DNA of 64,000 bases from Clostridiales bacterium (GCA_022787165.1 JALFVL010000007.1:62001-126000), one strand, 5' to 3'; numbered from the stretch's first letter, positions 49,594-59,556 are shown. Translations and numbers: made by a program. The notes: generated by a model from the letters alone, not told the origin.

Positions 49594-50118
49594 CTAGGAA
49601 ATATCGCTGAGGGTTTCGTCATCGAGCAGCCTGCGCAGCTTCGCCTGCGCCTGCTGCAATCGTCGGGTCGCGGTGGCGGCGGAGATATGAAGCGCCTGCG
49701 CGCAGGCTTTGAGGCTCAAGCCCTGGTAGTAGTGCAGCAGCACGATCTCCTTGAGCTTGACAGGCAGCGCGGCGATGGCCTGGGTGATGGCGAGGCTGTC
49801 CTCATGCCCGGGGTAGACGCACAGCGGCAGCTCCTCGATCGCCCTGTGCCGGTCGATGTGGCGCATCCAGGAGGAGCGGAGCGTGTCCTTGCAGGTGTTG
49901 ATGGCGATGCGCATGAGCCAGGAGCGCTCTGAGCGGATTTCGCCGCTGAGCAGCTGGTCGATATGGCCGTAGGCCTTGATGAAGGTCTCCTGCGACGCGT
50001 CCTCCGCCGCGCTCAGGTCGCGCAGATAGACGCAGCACATGCGCTTGATGCCGTCGCCGTATTGCTCCATCAGGCGCACGAGCTCCGCCTCGCGCGCTTC
50101 TTCTGTATAGGCAGCCAT
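49594..50118 (-). CDS. ECF-type RNA polymerase sigma factor
   Basis: A 174-aa sigma-70 family protein with region 2 (VYLRDLSAAEDASQETFIKA, about 34-53) and region 4 (LPVKLKEIVLLHYYQGLSLK, then AATATRRLQQAQAKLRRLL). There is no region 3, as in extracytoplasmic-function sigmas. I start it at ATG 50118, after GAGGAGGTGA; the longer frame upstream includes intergenic DNA. A GCAATT-N15-CGTCAT sequence about 30 bp upstream could be its own ECF-type promoter. Confidence 0.9.
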   Translation of the reverse strand: MAAYTEEAREAELVRLMEQYGDGIKRMCCVYLRDLSAAEDASQETFIKAYGHIDQLLSGEIRSERSWLMRIAINTCKDTLRSSWMRHIDRHRAIEELPLCVYPGHEDSLAITQAIAALPVKLKEIVLLHYYQGLSLKACAQALHISAATATRRLQQAQAKLRRLLDDETLSDIS

Positions 50119-50275
50119 CGCGCCTGTCACCTCCTCTGATGATATGACGAAGCAGGAAGAGGAAAATTGCGGCAAAGGAAAAAAGTTTTTTGCGCCGGCT
50201 GGCGCCGCCTCCGGGCCGCGCGGGGGAAAAGTGGGGAAGGATGATTGACTTCGACGTTTTTTCACAATCCTGCCC

Positions 50276-50304
50276 TTGTCATGACGCGCTCGGGTGGTTA
50301 CAAT
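50276..50304 (+). promoter_or_regulatory. Promoter of dnaK
   Basis: TTGTCA (50276-50281), 17-bp spacer, TACAAT (50299-50304). No CIRCE inverted repeat (TTAGCACTC-N9-GAGTGCTAA) is seen in 50119-50391. Confidence 0.7.
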
Positions 50305-50391
50305 ACAAAGGTAAGGCGCAGCAAAGCGGGCTGCGGTTGCCGCGGTGGGCGCTGCGCCGATCAAACGGCATCATAAAGGCAGGTTAGCATA

Positions 50392-52182
<1,791 letters not shown>

Positions 52183-52192
52183 AGGACAAAGC

Positions 52193-52228
52193 AAACGCCG
52201 CTTCCACTTACAGGAAGCGGCGCGTTTT
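52193..52228. terminator. Terminator after dnaK
   Basis: Arms CGCCGCTTCC (52196-52205) and GGAAGCGGCG (52213-52222), then CGTTTTGC; the A-run on the left makes it work on minus as well, for the 44-aa gene. Confidence 0.8.
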
Positions 52229-52239
52229 GCGTCATGGAA

Positions 52240-52374
52240 TCAATAGAACAGGCTGGACGCCACATAGGGCAGAATCGCCGTCATCAGCAGCGCGCAGCAG
52301 GCCACAATCGCGATCACGCGAACCATCTTCTGCTTGCGCAGCTCGCGGGCGGTCTTCGTATTCTTAGAAGCCAT
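52240..52374 (-). CDS. Single-helix membrane miniprotein, 44 aa
   Basis: Starts MASKNTKTARELRKQK and continues into one hydrophobic helix (VIAIVACCALLMTAILPYVA), ending SSLFY. The ATG at 52374 follows GGGAGGTTGAG. A basic head with one C-terminal helix resembles DUF4044/Prli42-type miniproteins of Firmicutes (Prli42 anchors the stressosome in Listeria), but the match is only by layout. It has its own extended -10 promoter and a terminator, so it looks like a real gene. Confidence 0.7.
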   Translation of the reverse strand: MASKNTKTARELRKQKMVRVIAIVACCALLMTAILPYVASSLFY

Positions 52375-52404
52375 TGGACTCAACCTCCCATATTTCTTTG
52401 CTTC

Positions 52405-52413
52405 ATTATAGCA
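52405..52413 (-). promoter_or_regulatory. Extended -10 promoter of the 44-aa gene
   Basis: On the minus strand, TGC-TATAAT, 31 bp before the start codon; no clear -35 box. Confidence 0.6.
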
Positions 52414-52520
52414 CAACCTCGGGGGAACGCATAGAGAAATTTTCTCCCGCGAAGGAATTTGCCCAAATTTCATATTCCGGCAGGAATTGGGCGCCGCCAT
52501 TCGTCCTGTAGACAGAGACT

Positions 52521-53522
52521 TCATTCAAAGCGCAGCAGGTCGTGGGCGACGGGCGTTTCAAAGAGCGCGGCGATGGCGGCGGGATTGCGTGTCTGCGGGA
52601 GAATCCACATCAGCTTGGCGACAACGGCCTCGACGGTCATCGTCTGCGCCTGAAGAACCCCGGGCAGCCCTGCGGCGCGCGCGCCGACCTGGTAGACCGT
52701 CAGGTCGCTGCCTTCGTGGGGCACCTGCGTGGTGATGACGATGGGCTTGCCCGCGTCGCTCCAGGCGCGCACGGCAGCGAGAAAGTCCTCCTGCTCGTAG
52801 CAGGGCAGGCCGCCCACGCCGAAGCTCTCGATGACCAGCGCGCTGTAGCGCTCAAGCAGGAGCAGGAGCACATCCGGATTCATGCCCGGGATCAGCCGAA
52901 GGACAAAGACCTGTGGGTCGAGCCGGTCAAAAAAACGCGGCGCGCCGGCGGGCTTCTCTTCACGGATGTAGTGCAGGATGCGCCCCTCACGCAGCAGCGC
53001 GATGTCAGGATAGTCGATCGAGGAGAAGGCGTTCATCGACTTGGTGCGCGTCTTGCGGGCGCGCGTGCCGGCGATGACGCGGCCGTCAAAGACGAGCAGC
53101 ACGCCGAAGAGGGCGTCGTCCTGCGCGGCGAGGAAGGCGTCAAAGAGGTTGCGCCGCGCATCGGTATCCTCGGAATAGATCGACTTCTGGGAGCCCGTGA
53201 GCACGATCGGCTTGGCGCTGTCCTGAATCAGGTAGGAGAGCGCGGCGGCGGTGTATGCCATCGTATCCGTGCCGTGGGTGAGCACAAAGCCGTCGTAGCG
53301 GTCGTAATGCTCGCGGATGCAGGCGGCGATGGCGAGCCAGCAATCGGGCGACATGTTCGTCGAGTCGATGTTCATGAGCTGCAGCGCGTCGATGCGGCAG
53401 AGATTGCTCAGCGCAGGCACGCAGCGCAGAATGTCCGCGCCGGAGAGCTGCGGGGCGAGGCCGTCGCGGGTCGGCTGGCTGGCGATGGTGCCGCCGGTGG
53501 CGATCATCAGGATGGTCTTCAT
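52521..53522 (-). CDS. ansA: L-asparaginase, type I
   Basis: A 333-aa amidohydrolase: MKTILMIATGGTIASQPTRD (first catalytic Thr in TGGTIAS), DGFVLTHGTDTMAYTAAALS (second Thr, HGTDT) and IVLTGSQKSI. There is no signal peptide, so it is the cytoplasmic (type I) form, converting asparagine to aspartate and ammonia. I start it at ATG 53522, preceded by GGAAAGGG at a rather long distance. Single gene. Confidence 0.93.
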   Translation of the reverse strand: MKTILMIATGGTIASQPTRDGLAPQLSGADILRCVPALSNLCRIDALQLMNIDSTNMSPDCWLAIAACIREHYDRYDGFVLTHGTDTMAYTAAALSYLIQDSAKPIVLTGSQKSIYSEDTDARRNLFDAFLAAQDDALFGVLLVFDGRVIAGTRARKTRTKSMNAFSSIDYPDIALLREGRILHYIREEKPAGAPRFFDRLDPQVFVLRLIPGMNPDVLLLLLERYSALVIESFGVGGLPCYEQEDFLAAVRAWSDAGKPIVITTQVPHEGSDLTVYQVGARAAGLPGVLQAQTMTVEAVVAKLMWILPQTRNPAAIAALFETPVAHDLLRFE

Positions 53523-53556
53523 GCACAAAGGGCCCTTTCCGTAGAGATTCGCTCTC

Positions 53557-53565
53557 ATTATACCA
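53557..53565 (-). promoter_or_regulatory. Extended -10 promoter of ansA
   Basis: On the minus strand, TGG-TATAAT (53557-53565) with a weak TTTTTC -35 region 17 bp upstream. Confidence 0.55.
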
Positions 53566-53590
53566 CATCCGAACTGCGGGAAAAAGGGCT

Positions 53591-53619
53591 TTGACGGATG
53601 CGCGAAGGAATGCTATAAT
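53591..53619 (+). promoter_or_regulatory. Promoter of the D-2-hydroxyacid dehydrogenase gene
   Basis: TTGACG (53591-53596), 17-bp spacer beginning GATGCGCGAAGG (as in the topA promoter), TATAAT (53614-53619). Confidence 0.8.
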
Positions 53620-53655
53620 AGCCCAGGCTCTACGAAGCGGACGAGGAGGATCGCG

Positions 53656-54639
53656 ATGAGGATACTGGTGTACAGCTTTCGTGATTTCGACGAAAAAGAG
53701 GCGTTTGATCAGCTCTGCGCGCAGGCGGGCATGGAATATGTGACCTGCCCCGACTATCCCTCGGTTCAAAACGCCGTGCTGGCAAAGGGCTGTGACGCGG
53801 TGAGCATCATCGTCTGCGACATGAACGAGGCGCTGCTCACGGCGCTGGCGGCGCAAGGTGTGCGCTACATCTGCACGCGATCCATCGGCACGGAGCATTT
53901 TGACATGGAGGCCGTGCGCCGCCTGGGGCTTCGCGTGGCCGGCGCGGCCTATTCGCCCGACTCCGTGGCCAATTACGCGATCATGCTCATGCTCATGGCC
54001 TGCCGGAGGTTTCCCTATGTGCTCGAGCGCGCGCGTTTGCAGGATTTTTCGCTTTACGGCAAGCGCGGGCGCGAGCTCTCCAGCATGACGGTCGGCGTGA
54101 TCGGCCTGGGGCGGATCGGGCGGACGGTGCTTGCGCATCTCTCCGGCTTCGGCTGCCGGCTGCTGGGGTATGACCCGATGCCCGCCCCCGCGGCACAGGG
54201 CCTTTGCGAGCAGGTCGACCTTGAGACGATCTACCGCGAGTGCGACGTGATCTCCCTGCATTGCCCCGCGACAAAGGACAATCACCACATGATCGGCGAG
54301 GAGGCGCTTTCGGCGATGAAGCCGGGCGTGATTCTCGTCAACACGGCGCGCGGCGGGCTGATTGACACCATGGCGCTGATTGGCGCGCTGGAGTCCGGCC
54401 GGGTCGGCGCGGCGGCGCTCGACGTGATCGAGAATGAATACGGCCTCTACTACATCAACCACACCGGCGAAGCGATGAACAACCGCGAGCTGGCGCTGCT
54501 CTCGTCCTTCCCCAACGTCATCGTCGCGCCGCACACCGCGTTTTACACGGATGTGTCCATCCGCGACATGGCGCGCTGCACTGTGGAGGCCTGCCAGGCC
54601 TTCGAGCGCGGGGAGACGTATACCTTTGAAGTGAAATAA
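53656..54639 (+). CDS. D-isomer-specific 2-hydroxyacid dehydrogenase (D-lactate dehydrogenase/VanH-like)
   Basis: A 327-aa NAD-dependent dehydrogenase: YICTRSIGTEHFDMEAVRRL, YSPDSVANYAIMLML, MTVGVIGLGRIGRTVLAHLS (NAD-binding), LVNTARGGLIDT (catalytic Arg), DVIENEYGLYY (Glu) and VIVAPHTAFYTDVS (His). The SIGTEHFD and PHTAFYTD patterns match D-lactate dehydrogenases and VanH. No van ligase gene is near, so fermentation is the simpler reading. Its ATG follows GGACGAGGA. The secreted-protein gene follows by 15 bp. Confidence 0.88.
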   Translation: MRILVYSFRDFDEKEAFDQLCAQAGMEYVTCPDYPSVQNAVLAKGCDAVSIIVCDMNEALLTALAAQGVRYICTRSIGTEHFDMEAVRRLGLRVAGAAYSPDSVANYAIMLMLMACRRFPYVLERARLQDFSLYGKRGRELSSMTVGVIGLGRIGRTVLAHLSGFGCRLLGYDPMPAPAAQGLCEQVDLETIYRECDVISLHCPATKDNHHMIGEEALSAMKPGVILVNTARGGLIDTMALIGALESGRVGAAALDVIENEYGLYYINHTGEAMNNRELALLSSFPNVIVAPHTAFYTDVSIRDMARCTVEACQAFERGETYTFEVK

Positions 54640-54654
54640 CAGGAGGAATGAACC

Positions 54655-55137
54655 ATGAAGAAACTGCTGTGTGCGCTGCTGTTGTGCGCGCTGCTCTGGC
54701 CCTGCGCGGCGCTTGGCGACGGCCCGCTGCTGCTGGTTGAGCTGCCGGAGGACGCCGTCTGCGTGGAGAACGTCGAGTTTGAGGACGGCGACTTCATTCA
54801 GAGCTATCAGCTCTCGGGCGGCTCGCAGGTGCAGCTGCTGCGCTATTCGAGCTTTGACATGACGCTCGAGGAGCTGGCAAAGAGCGACTGGCCGGATTGC
54901 GAGATCGCCCAGACGCTCGACATCCGCCACGTCGGCGGCTGCCCGGCCGGAGGGCTGCGCCTGACGGGCGGGGAGAATGAAGATATCACCGTGACGCTCG
55001 TGCTCGTGGATGCGGGCGCCTATACGCTGATCTTCAGCGCCGTGAGCCCGCAGGATGCGGACGCGCAGGCGGTGGAGACGATGCTCTCCACCCTGAACGT
55101 GCTGGAGATGGACGGCGCCGATGCCGAGGTCGGCTGA
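54655..55137 (+). CDS. Secreted protein of unknown function, 160 aa
   Basis: A signal peptide (MKKLLCALLLCALLWPCAAL) is followed by a small mixed alpha/beta domain (LLLVELPEDAVCVENVEFED; DITVTLVLVDAGAYTLIFSA). No membrane helix or known motif beyond the signal. The ATG follows AGGAGGAA. It is 15 bp after the dehydrogenase gene and so probably in the same transcript. The domain resembles small binding domains in size only; function not assigned. Confidence 0.75.
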   Translation: MKKLLCALLLCALLWPCAALGDGPLLLVELPEDAVCVENVEFEDGDFIQSYQLSGGSQVQLLRYSSFDMTLEELAKSDWPDCEIAQTLDIRHVGGCPAGGLRLTGGENEDITVTLVLVDAGAYTLIFSAVSPQDADAQAVETMLSTLNVLEMDGADAEVG

Positions 55138-55167
55138 TCTTCTCCAGTCAGATAAGAAAAAACACAT

Positions 55168-55234
55168 TGTCAAGTAAAAACACTTGACAGCCTGAGTGCA
55201 AGCGCGTATAATAATCAGGCTGTCAGGTGTTTTT
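55168..55234. promoter_or_regulatory. Nested inverted repeats around the ylxM-ffh promoter
   Basis: Outer pair: 20-bp arms at 55176-55195 and 55215-55234 (19 of 20 match), 19-bp spacer. Second pair: TGTCAAGT (55168-55175) and ACTTGACA (55182-55189). The -35 box lies in an arm and the -10 box in the loop. It may act as an operator or cruciform and as terminator of the upstream unit (T-rich exit GTGTTTTTGCTTTT). Confidence 0.7.
55184..55212 (+). promoter_or_regulatory. Promoter of ylxM-ffh
   Basis: Consensus TTGACA (55184-55189), 17-bp spacer, consensus TATAAT (55207-55212), inside the palindrome above. Confidence 0.88.
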
Positions 55235-55251
55235 GCTTTTCGGAGGTTAGC

Positions 55252-55587
55252 GTGGATCGCATCGAGACCGGCTGGCTGTATGACTTTTATGGCCCGCTGC
55301 TCACGCCGCGCCAGAGGGCGCTGCTCTCGCTCTACTGCGAGGAGGATCTCTCCTTCGCGGAGATCGCGGCGCGGGAGGGGATCTCCCGCCAGGGCGTCTG
55401 CGATGCCGTGCATCGCGCAGCGCGCCAGCTTATGGGCTATGAGGCCCAGCTCGGGCTGCTGGCTCGCTACCGCAGGCTGACGCAGGGACTGACACAGAGC
55501 CTTGACATGCTCCGGGATGCGCCCGGGGAGCAGGCGCAGCGCGCGAGGGCGCTCCTTACGCGGCTGCTTTCGGAAGAGGAGGAGTAA
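55252..55587 (+). CDS. ylxM: YlxM/UPF0122 helix-turn-helix protein
   Basis: A 111-aa protein, all helical, with a sigma-region-4-like helix-turn-helix: LLTPRQRALLSLYCEEDLSF then AEIAAREGISRQGVCDAVHR (about 35-54). In Firmicutes YlxM is nearly always next to ffh and has been reported to influence SRP function. It starts at GTG 55252, after CGGAGGTTAGC. One base separates its stop from the ffh start. Confidence 0.93.
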   Translation: MDRIETGWLYDFYGPLLTPRQRALLSLYCEEDLSFAEIAAREGISRQGVCDAVHRAARQLMGYEAQLGLLARYRRLTQGLTQSLDMLRDAPGEQAQRARALLTRLLSEEEE

Positions 55588-55588
55588 G

Positions 55589-56920
55589 ATGGCCTTTGAG
55601 GGTTTGACGCAGCGGCTGCAGCAGGCGTTTGGCAAAATGCGCGGCAAGGGCAAGCTCACGCAGGAGGACGTCAAGCTCGTCATGCGCGAGGTCCGCATGG
55701 CGCTGCTGGAGGCGGACGTCAATTACAAGGTCGTCAAGGACTTCGTCAAGACCTGCACGGAGCGCTGCGTCGGGCAGGAGATTCTCGACAGCCTCAGCGC
55801 CCAGCAGCAGGTCGTCAAGATCGTCAATGAGGAGCTCACGAGCCTGATGGGCGGCAGCAACGCCCGCTTGCAGTACAGCTCCTCGCCGGTTTCCGTGTTC
55901 ATGCTCTGCGGCCTTCAGGGCGCGGGCAAGACGACGATGTCGGCCAAGCTGGCCGGCTGGCTCAAAAAGGACGGCAAGCGCCCGCTGCTCGTCGGCTGCG
56001 ACATCTATCGCCCGGCCGCCATCAAGCAGCTGCAGGTCGTCGGCGGTCAGGTCGGCGTGCCGGTCTTCGAGCGCGGCACACAGGATCCCGTGCAGACGGC
56101 GCGCGAGGCAGTTGAATTCGCCCGCAGCCATCAGCATGACGTCGTGATTCTGGATACCGCCGGCCGGCTGCACATCGACGAGGCGCTCATGGACGAGCTG
56201 GGCAGGATCTGCCAGAGCGTCAGGCCCTCCGAAATCCTGCTGACCATCGACGCGATGACCGGTCAGGACGCCGTCAACGTCGCCAGCGCCTTCAACGAGA
56301 AGCTGGAGATCACCGGCGTGATCCTCACCAAGCTCGACGGCGATACCCGCGGCGGCGCGGCGCTTTCCGTGCGTGCCGTGACGGGCAAGCCGATCAAGTT
56401 CGCGGGCACGGGCGAGAAGCTTGGCGACATCGAGCCGTTCCATCCCGACCGCATGGCCTCCCGCATCCTCGGCATGGGCGACGTGATGACGCTCATCGAA
56501 AAGGCGCAGGAGAACATCGAGATCGACCCCGAGCAGGCGACCGACCTCGCCAGACGCATGAAGAATGCGGACTTCACGCTCGACGATTTCCTCAGCCAGA
56601 TGCAGCAGCTCAAGAAAATGGGCCCGCTTTCCGGCGTGCTCAAGATGCTGCCGGGCATGAGCAATATCGGCGATATCGACATTCCCGACGACGCGATGAA
56701 GAAGCCCGAGGCGATCATCCGCTCGATGACGCCCAGGGAACGCCGCCATCCCGAAGTGCTCAACGCCAGCCGCCGCCGCCGCATCGCCGCGGGCAGCGGC
56801 ACGACCGTGCAGGACGTCAACCAGCTCATCCGCCAGTTCGAGGACGCGAAAAAGCAGATGAAGATGATGATGAATCAGTCCCGCGGCAAGCGCGGCCGCT
56901 TCCGCTTCCCGATGCGCTGA
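55589..56920 (+). CDS. ffh: Signal recognition particle protein
   Basis: A 443-aa GTPase that binds signal sequences of nascent proteins: N-domain, GTPase domain with GLQGAGKTTMSAKLAGWL (about 107-124), DTAGRLHIDEALMDEL, TKLDGDTRGGAALS and GTGEKLGDIEPFHPDR, then a Met-rich M-domain (PLSGVLKMLPGM; MKMMMNQSRGKRG) that holds 4.5S RNA. The ATG follows GGAAGAGGAGGAG. Neither ftsY nor the SRP RNA gene is in the window. Confidence 0.97.
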   Translation: MAFEGLTQRLQQAFGKMRGKGKLTQEDVKLVMREVRMALLEADVNYKVVKDFVKTCTERCVGQEILDSLSAQQQVVKIVNEELTSLMGGSNARLQYSSSPVSVFMLCGLQGAGKTTMSAKLAGWLKKDGKRPLLVGCDIYRPAAIKQLQVVGGQVGVPVFERGTQDPVQTAREAVEFARSHQHDVVILDTAGRLHIDEALMDELGRICQSVRPSEILLTIDAMTGQDAVNVASAFNEKLEITGVILTKLDGDTRGGAALSVRAVTGKPIKFAGTGEKLGDIEPFHPDRMASRILGMGDVMTLIEKAQENIEIDPEQATDLARRMKNADFTLDDFLSQMQQLKKMGPLSGVLKMLPGMSNIGDIDIPDDAMKKPEAIIRSMTPRERRHPEVLNASRRRRIAAGSGTTVQDVNQLIRQFEDAKKQMKMMMNQSRGKRGRFRFPMR

Positions 56921-56994
56921 CACCGATGCCGTCAATCCTAGCGATTGTGGTCATATAAAATTTTGTTCTTTGAATATCAGAGGAGGATACAACC

Positions 56995-57237
56995 ATGGTC
57001 AAGATTCGTCTCAAGAGAATGGGCATGAAGAAGAAGCCGTTCTACCGCGTCGTCGTCGCCGACGAGCGCATGTCCCGCGATGGCCGTTTCGTCGACGAGA
57101 TCGGCTACTACAACCCGGTTTCCAACCCCGTTGAGCTCAAGATTGACGCCGAGAAGGCCCAGAAGTGGATCAAGAACGGCGCTCAGCCGACCGATACCGT
57201 CCGCGCGCTGCTCAAGAAGTCCGGCGCGATCGCCTGA
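56995..57237 (+). CDS. rpsP: 30S ribosomal protein S16
   Basis: An 80-aa ribosomal protein: [40 protein letters not shown] and a C-terminal [14 protein letters not shown], the full S16 pattern. The ATG follows AGGAGGATAC. Between ffh and khpA in the usual Firmicute order. Confidence 0.97.
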   Translation: MVKIRLKRMGMKKKPFYRVVVADERMSRDGRFVDEIGYYNPVSNPVELKIDAEKAQKWIKNGAQPTDTVRALLKKSGAIA

Positions 57238-57280
57238 TTGGCCGGATTGGGGCATTGCCCGGAAAGCTGAGGGCTGATAG

Positions 57281-57508
57281 ATGGAAGAACTGGTTCGCTA
57301 TATTGCCTCGACGCTCGTGGATCATCCCGAGCAGGTTCAGGTAAAGACTGTGGAAGGCCCGGAGTCGGTCATCATTGAGCTGAGCGTCGGGCCGGAGGAC
57401 ATGGGCAAGGTGATCGGCAAACAGGGCCGAATCGCCAAGTCCATCCGTTCCGTGGTCAAGGCGGCCACCGCCCGAAATGAGAAGCCCGTGTTCGTGGAGA
57501 TCATGTAA
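57281..57508 (+). CDS. khpA: KH-domain RNA-binding protein KhpA (YlqC)
   Basis: A 75-aa single KH domain with the GKVIGKQGRIAKSIRSVVKA motif (GxxG loop GKQG, about 45-48). In streptococci KhpA pairs with KhpB and affects cell-length and division genes. It lies 43 bp after rpsP and follows TGAGGGCTGATAG. A 13-bp hairpin separates it from rimM. Confidence 0.95.
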   Translation: MEELVRYIASTLVDHPEQVQVKTVEGPESVIIELSVGPEDMGKVIGKQGRIAKSIRSVVKAATARNEKPVFVEIM

Positions 57509-57565
57509 CGGATTTCCCCGCTGCGCCGGGCGCAAAGAGGGCAGGCTGCCCACTCAAGCGCATAT

Positions 57566-57595
57566 CGGATGCCGCGCAGCGATGCGCGGCATCCG
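57566..57595 (+). other. GNRA-capped 13-bp hairpin between khpA and rimM
   Basis: Perfect arms CGGATGCCGCGCA/TGCGCGGCATCCG with a GCGA tetraloop and no T-run after it. Not a terminator; it could be a processing or stability element in the rpsP-khpA-rimM mRNA. Confidence 0.7.
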
Positions 57596-57630
57596 TGTAT
57601 CCGCGCAAATGGTGACGAAAAGGAAAACGC

Positions 57631-58179
57631 ATGCAGGCAGAATATATTCAGATTGGCGAGATTGTGAAGCCGCAGGGAATCCGCGGCGAGGTCAAGCTGC
57701 GCGCGATGACCAGCGACATGAGCCGCTACGCGCGGCTTGAAACCGTTTTTCTAGAGAAAAAGGGCGTGTATACCGAGACAAAGGTGCGCAAGGGGCGCGT
57801 CTACGACGGCTTTGCCTTTTTGCAGCTGGAGGGCGTCGACGACCGCAACGCCGCCGAGGCGCTGCGCGGCTGCGGCGTCTACGTCGACAGGGAGCACGCC
57901 ATTGAGCTTGGCGAGGACGAAAACTTCGTCTGCGACCTCATCGGCCTGACCGCTGTCGACACGGCGGGCAGGGAGATCGGCCGGTTGACCGATGTGCTGA
58001 CGCCCAACAGCGTCTGCGACGTCTATGTCTTTTCGACGCCTCGGGGCGAGATGATGCTCCCGGCGCTGCGCCGCGTCGTCCGTTCGGTCGACGTTGCGGC
58101 GGGGACGATTGTGCTCGACGAGGCCGTCTTGGACGAGGTCGCGGTCTGGGAGGACGAGCCCGCGGAGCGCGACGAATGA
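57631..58179 (+). CDS. rimM: 16S rRNA processing protein RimM
   Basis: A 182-aa 30S-assembly factor with the N-terminal RimM barrel (YIQIGEIVKPQGIRGEVKLR, about 5-24) and a PRC-barrel C-terminal half (CDLIGLTAVDTAGREIGRLT; MMLPALRRVVRSVDVAAG). It binds the 30S head and S19. The ATG follows AAAAGGAAAACGC. The usual trmD and rplS genes do not follow. Confidence 0.95.
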   Translation: MQAEYIQIGEIVKPQGIRGEVKLRAMTSDMSRYARLETVFLEKKGVYTETKVRKGRVYDGFAFLQLEGVDDRNAAEALRGCGVYVDREHAIELGEDENFVCDLIGLTAVDTAGREIGRLTDVLTPNSVCDVYVFSTPRGEMMLPALRRVVRSVDVAAGTIVLDEAVLDEVAVWEDEPAERDE

Positions 58180-58251
58180 TTTTTTCCCGCGGCGGGAAGA
58201 AACGCCGCGCGTGATTCGTCAGATGAGTGCCGATGCGGCATGGAGGAAATC

Positions 58252-59556
58252 ATGAAAAAAGGATGCTGTGCGCTGCTGGCGGCGGCGCTGCTCATACTGG
58301 CGGCGGGCGCCCTGGCGCAGACGCTGCCCAGCGTGGAATGCTTTTCACCCGGGCTGCTCGCGATGAGCGAGACCGTCGCCTCCGGCGCGCCGGTGCATTT
58401 GGAGGCCTCGCTGGACGTGAGCAGTGCGCTCTACGCGCGCGATCTGTCCGTGCTCTCGGCCATGCTCGACGGGACGACGATCGCCTGCGACAGCTCGCCA
58501 GATACCGACAGCCTGCGCATTGTGCGCCAGGGCGAGACGCTCTTTTCCGGCGCCGTGACGCGCGGGGAGGATGCCGTCGCCGTCGCAATCGGCGATTCCG
58601 TCTTCCGCGCAGCGGACGAGCAGGCGCTGCTTGAGGCGCTGCTGGGCGATGAGGCGGGCGGGCAGAGCGCGTCCGCCCTGATTGGCGCGCTTTCGCCGCT
58701 GACGGGCGCGTCGATTCTGGAGCGGGTGCCGCTTGAAAGCGTTGCGCAGTGGTTTGAATCGCTCGAGGCGGGCGCGGCGCTTGATGGCGGCTTTGCCGTG
58801 ACGCAGGCCTTTGCCGTGGAGCGGACGATGTCTGACGACGGCACGCGCCTGACGCGCATCGACGTGACCGGCGCGCTTGCCCGGGAGGGAGAGGCGCCCT
58901 GGACGCTTTGCGGCTGGCTCAAGCAGCCTGCGGGCCGCGCGCCGAAGGACACCTTTGAGCTGACGCTCACGCAGGACGAGAGCAACTTCTTTGAGCTCGC
59001 TTACAGCAGCACGCGCCAGAGCAGCGTCACCCGCAAGGACAAGGCGGGCGAAAACAAGGTGGATACGACGCTGAGGGCAGCCGGTGAGCTGGCCGGCAGC
59101 AAGCTCTCCTCGCGGCTGACGGTCTACCTGCGCAACAACTGGACGGCGGACGGCGAGAGCCTGACGGAAAAGGTCGTCGTCAATTCGACGCTGACACACG
59201 AGGACAAGACGCCCGGCAGGCGCATGCAGCGGCTCAACCTCGTCGAGGCCAGCCTGCGCAACGCCGTGCAGCTGACCACGCGGGAGGGTGACACCACCTT
59301 CAGCGCGGCGGACGAGGTGATCTATAGCGTCAAGATGGACAGCAACACCTTCCTGGAGGGCAGCGCCGCGCTGACGCTTCAGGTCGGCGGGGAGGCGGAG
59401 CCGGCCGTCGGGCCGATGCCGCCAAGCGAGGCCGCGCCCGGAGAAATCCAAGAGGCGGCGAGGGAGGCCGTCGCGGAGCTGGCAGCGAGGCTGTACGCGC
59501 AGCTCGGCGAGGGCACGAAGGAGAAAATTGCCGCCGGGCTTTCCCCAAATGAGTAA
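58252..59556 (+). CDS. Secreted protein of unknown function, 434 aa
   Basis: A signal peptide (MKKGCCALLAAALLILAAGA, cleaved near AQ) is followed by about 400 residues with no membrane helix: an N-terminal part with many acidic and small residues, a middle beta-rich region (DTFELTLTQDESNFFELAYS; SSRLTVYLRNNWTADG) and a C-terminal helical tail (EAAREAVAELAARLYAQLGE). I start it at ATG 58252, after GGAGGAAATC. No known family is apparent. It occupies the place where trmD-rplS are usually found. Confidence 0.75.
   Translation: MKKGCCALLAAALLILAAGALAQTLPSVECFSPGLLAMSETVASGAPVHLEASLDVSSALYARDLSVLSAMLDGTTIACDSSPDTDSLRIVRQGETLFSGAVTRGEDAVAVAIGDSVFRAADEQALLEALLGDEAGGQSASALIGALSPLTGASILERVPLESVAQWFESLEAGAALDGGFAVTQAFAVERTMSDDGTRLTRIDVTGALAREGEAPWTLCGWLKQPAGRAPKDTFELTLTQDESNFFELAYSSTRQSSVTRKDKAGENKVDTTLRAAGELAGSKLSSRLTVYLRNNWTADGESLTEKVVVNSTLTHEDKTPGRRMQRLNLVEASLRNAVQLTTREGDTTFSAADEVIYSVKMDSNTFLEGSAALTLQVGGEAEPAVGPMPPSEAAPGEIQEAAREAVAELAARLYAQLGEGTKEKIAAGLSPNE

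Noticed and set aside
50119-50391. CIRCE heat-shock operator before dnaK
   Set aside because: Neither TTAGCACTC nor its inverted partner is present. The nearest similar string (GGTTAGCATAATGG) is only the start-codon region.
53140-55722. Open frame of 860 codons on the minus strand
   Set aside because: Opposite the dehydrogenase, secreted-protein and ylxM genes and running through two promoters.
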